Positions 54,847-55,642 of a stretch of DNA of 55,642 nt are shown piece after piece. Origin of the DNA: Sphingomonas pseudosanguinis. GTDB taxonomy: Bacteria; Pseudomonadota; Alphaproteobacteria; Sphingomonadales; Sphingomonadaceae. A program made the position numbers and the translations under genes. Position 1 is the first letter of the stretch; each line of letters opens with the position of its first letter. The notes under the pieces were generated by a model that saw nothing but the letters and a program-made list of their open reading frames with translations, did not search any database and was not told where the DNA came from. The DNA lies in assembly GCF_014196255.1 (NCBI RefSeq), contig NZ_JACIDH010000019.1:1-55642 (forward strand), written 5' to 3'.

Positions 54847-55561
54847 CGATTTTCTTGATGCGATAAATATGACGGTCGTAATCGTTCCTTCGTGGCGATG
54901 CGACTGGCCGCGCGCCCGTGTCGAAACGGCGCAGCGGCCGCCTGCCTCTGCCCCGCGCCAATGCAACGAACAGTATTTGCGACCGTACTCTCGACCGAAC
55001 ACTATCCATTCCAGCCCTACCCACGCGACGCGTAGACCCTGTCTAGGCCGTCACGTTGCATAGCACATCCCCGCCGGAGGACAGGTAATGCCAGGCGCGT
55101 GACAGGGGTTATGCATGGGGGCGTTGGTTGATGATCTAAAGGGAGGCGCAATTGCCTCTTGCGAACATGGCCAACATACCGAGTTGCAAGGTGGTTCTCA
55201 ATGCCATGGGCGAGCTGAACCGTCAGCCCATCGACGCAGATGGCATGGTGACGCCTACAATCCGGCAGCTATGCTTGAGCGTAAGCTGCACCCCGTCGTG
55301 GTGGCTTTCACCGCCCGCAGACCTGTGGAGCAACCTCCCAGGCTGGGGATTGTCGTGTTCGACAGCGACAAGGGCAGCCAGCAGCAGGCATTACAAGCGC
55401 GCGAACGACATTCAGTGGAAGTCTGTGTCATTCGGGGGTTGATGCGGAGCATGGTGGATGGGTGTCGCCTGCTGCGAGGCAAGGCTAATCTTTCTCACTG
55501 GAGACGCCCTGTGGCAGGCCTGTGGCCTGCTTCTTTGCCTAATGGGGGAGTGACAGAACGC
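54847..55561. other. Gene-poor, lower-GC stretch
   Basis: No recognisable gene is seen. From ATG 55271 on the plus strand a frame stays open for at least 124 codons through the window end (MLERKLHPVVVAFTARRP at its start, with GDAYNPAA in frame before it), but it crosses the terminator and tRNA at the end, so at least its last part is not a gene. It could be a remnant of a mobile or phage gene. GC content appears lower than in the rest of the window. Confidence 0.5.
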
Positions 55562-55594
55562 AAGAAAGCCCCGGAGCGGCGATGCTACGGGGCT
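55562..55594 (-). terminator. Rho-independent terminator for the tRNA at the right edge
   Basis: On the minus strand AGCCCCG (55594-55588) pairs with CGGGGCT (55573-55567) and is followed by TTTCTTG. It is placed 26 bases after the tRNA 3' end and so probably ends the tRNA transcript. Confidence 0.75.
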
Positions 55595-55619
55595 GGGGCT
55601 GTGTTTGCGTGTGGTGTGA

Positions 55620-55642
55620 TGGTTGCGGGGGCAGGATTTGAA
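55620..55642 (-). tRNA. 3' part of a tRNA, probably initiator tRNA-fMet (partial)
   Basis: The complement of the last 23 bases reads TTCAAATCCTGCCCCCGCAACCA: T-loop start TTCAAAT, T-stem 3' strand, acceptor strand and encoded CCA. An acceptor strand CCCCGCA before discriminator A, ending in A72, is the form in alphaproteobacterial initiator tRNAs (mismatch with C1), so fMet is most likely. The anticodon is beyond the window. Confidence 0.75.

Noticed and set aside
55271..55642. Open frame running off the right edge
   Set aside because: It reads through a good terminator hairpin and the tRNA on the other strand, so the open length is at least partly accidental; reported only as part of the gene-poor stretch.

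Overview
The window looks like a chromosomal segment of a high-GC alphaproteobacterium, most likely a sphingomonad (Sphingomonas-type). The reasons are three large TonB-dependent receptors, FnrN/FnrL-type regulators with TTGAC-N4-GTCAA boxes, dispersed palindromic repeats of the kind seen in sphingomonad genomes, and a tail of small stress-type membrane and lipoproteins. The taxonomic call is inference from gene content, not from a marker gene.

Layout. (1) 1-840: a decayed IS5-family insertion sequence. (2) 0.85-17.3 kb: a low-oxygen locus with ompW, hemN, a [4Fe-4S] Fnr regulator, cydDC and cydABX (cytochrome bd and its ABC exporter), a second Fnr paralogue, a hemerythrin-like protein, an AcoR-like regulator without its AAA+ domain, aldehyde dehydrogenase, alcohol dehydrogenase, a succinyl-CoA:acetate CoA-transferase type enzyme and a GNAT acetyltransferase. 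Six FNR-box-like sites (five good, one imperfect) lie in its intergenic gaps, so it reads as a compact FNR regulon joining heme supply, high-affinity respiration and C2 (ethanol/acetaldehyde/acetate) metabolism. (3) 17.5-22.1 kb: TonB receptor plus PhoD phosphatase, probably for phosphate acquisition. (4) 22.3-30 kb: an aa3/caa3-type oxidase cluster (CoxB, a fused subunit I+III, CtaG-like and CopD-like proteins), DUF2231, an AI-2E-family permease and NDH-2. (5) 30-32.3 kb: a ferric-siderophore-type receptor with a Fur-box-like site. (6) 32.4-48.3 kb: mixed housekeeping genes (tRNA-Thr, DAACS symporter, PBP1A, SulP, threonine aldolase, EamA, SDR, M28 peptidase, PepN, alpha/beta hydrolase, CsaA, GST), with a 157-bp tandem repeat array and two nested palindromic elements between them. 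(7) 48.4-52.4 kb: a cobalamin riboswitch followed by a TonB receptor and a PepSY membrane protein. (8) 52.4-54.8 kb: small stress-type proteins behind an EcfG-like promoter. (9) 54.8 kb to the end: a lower-GC stretch ending in the 3' part of a tRNA and its terminator, both on the minus strand.

The oxygen theme recurs: bd oxidase, Fnr pair and C2 fermentative/overflow enzymes at one end, a heme-copper oxidase and NDH-2 in the middle. The most unusual items are the dense FNR-box array with class-II spacing at start codons, the AAA+-less AcoR-like regulator beside a perfect 17-bp palindrome, the His-for-Met change at the CuA site of CoxB, and the B12-riboswitch/TonB/PepSY unit.
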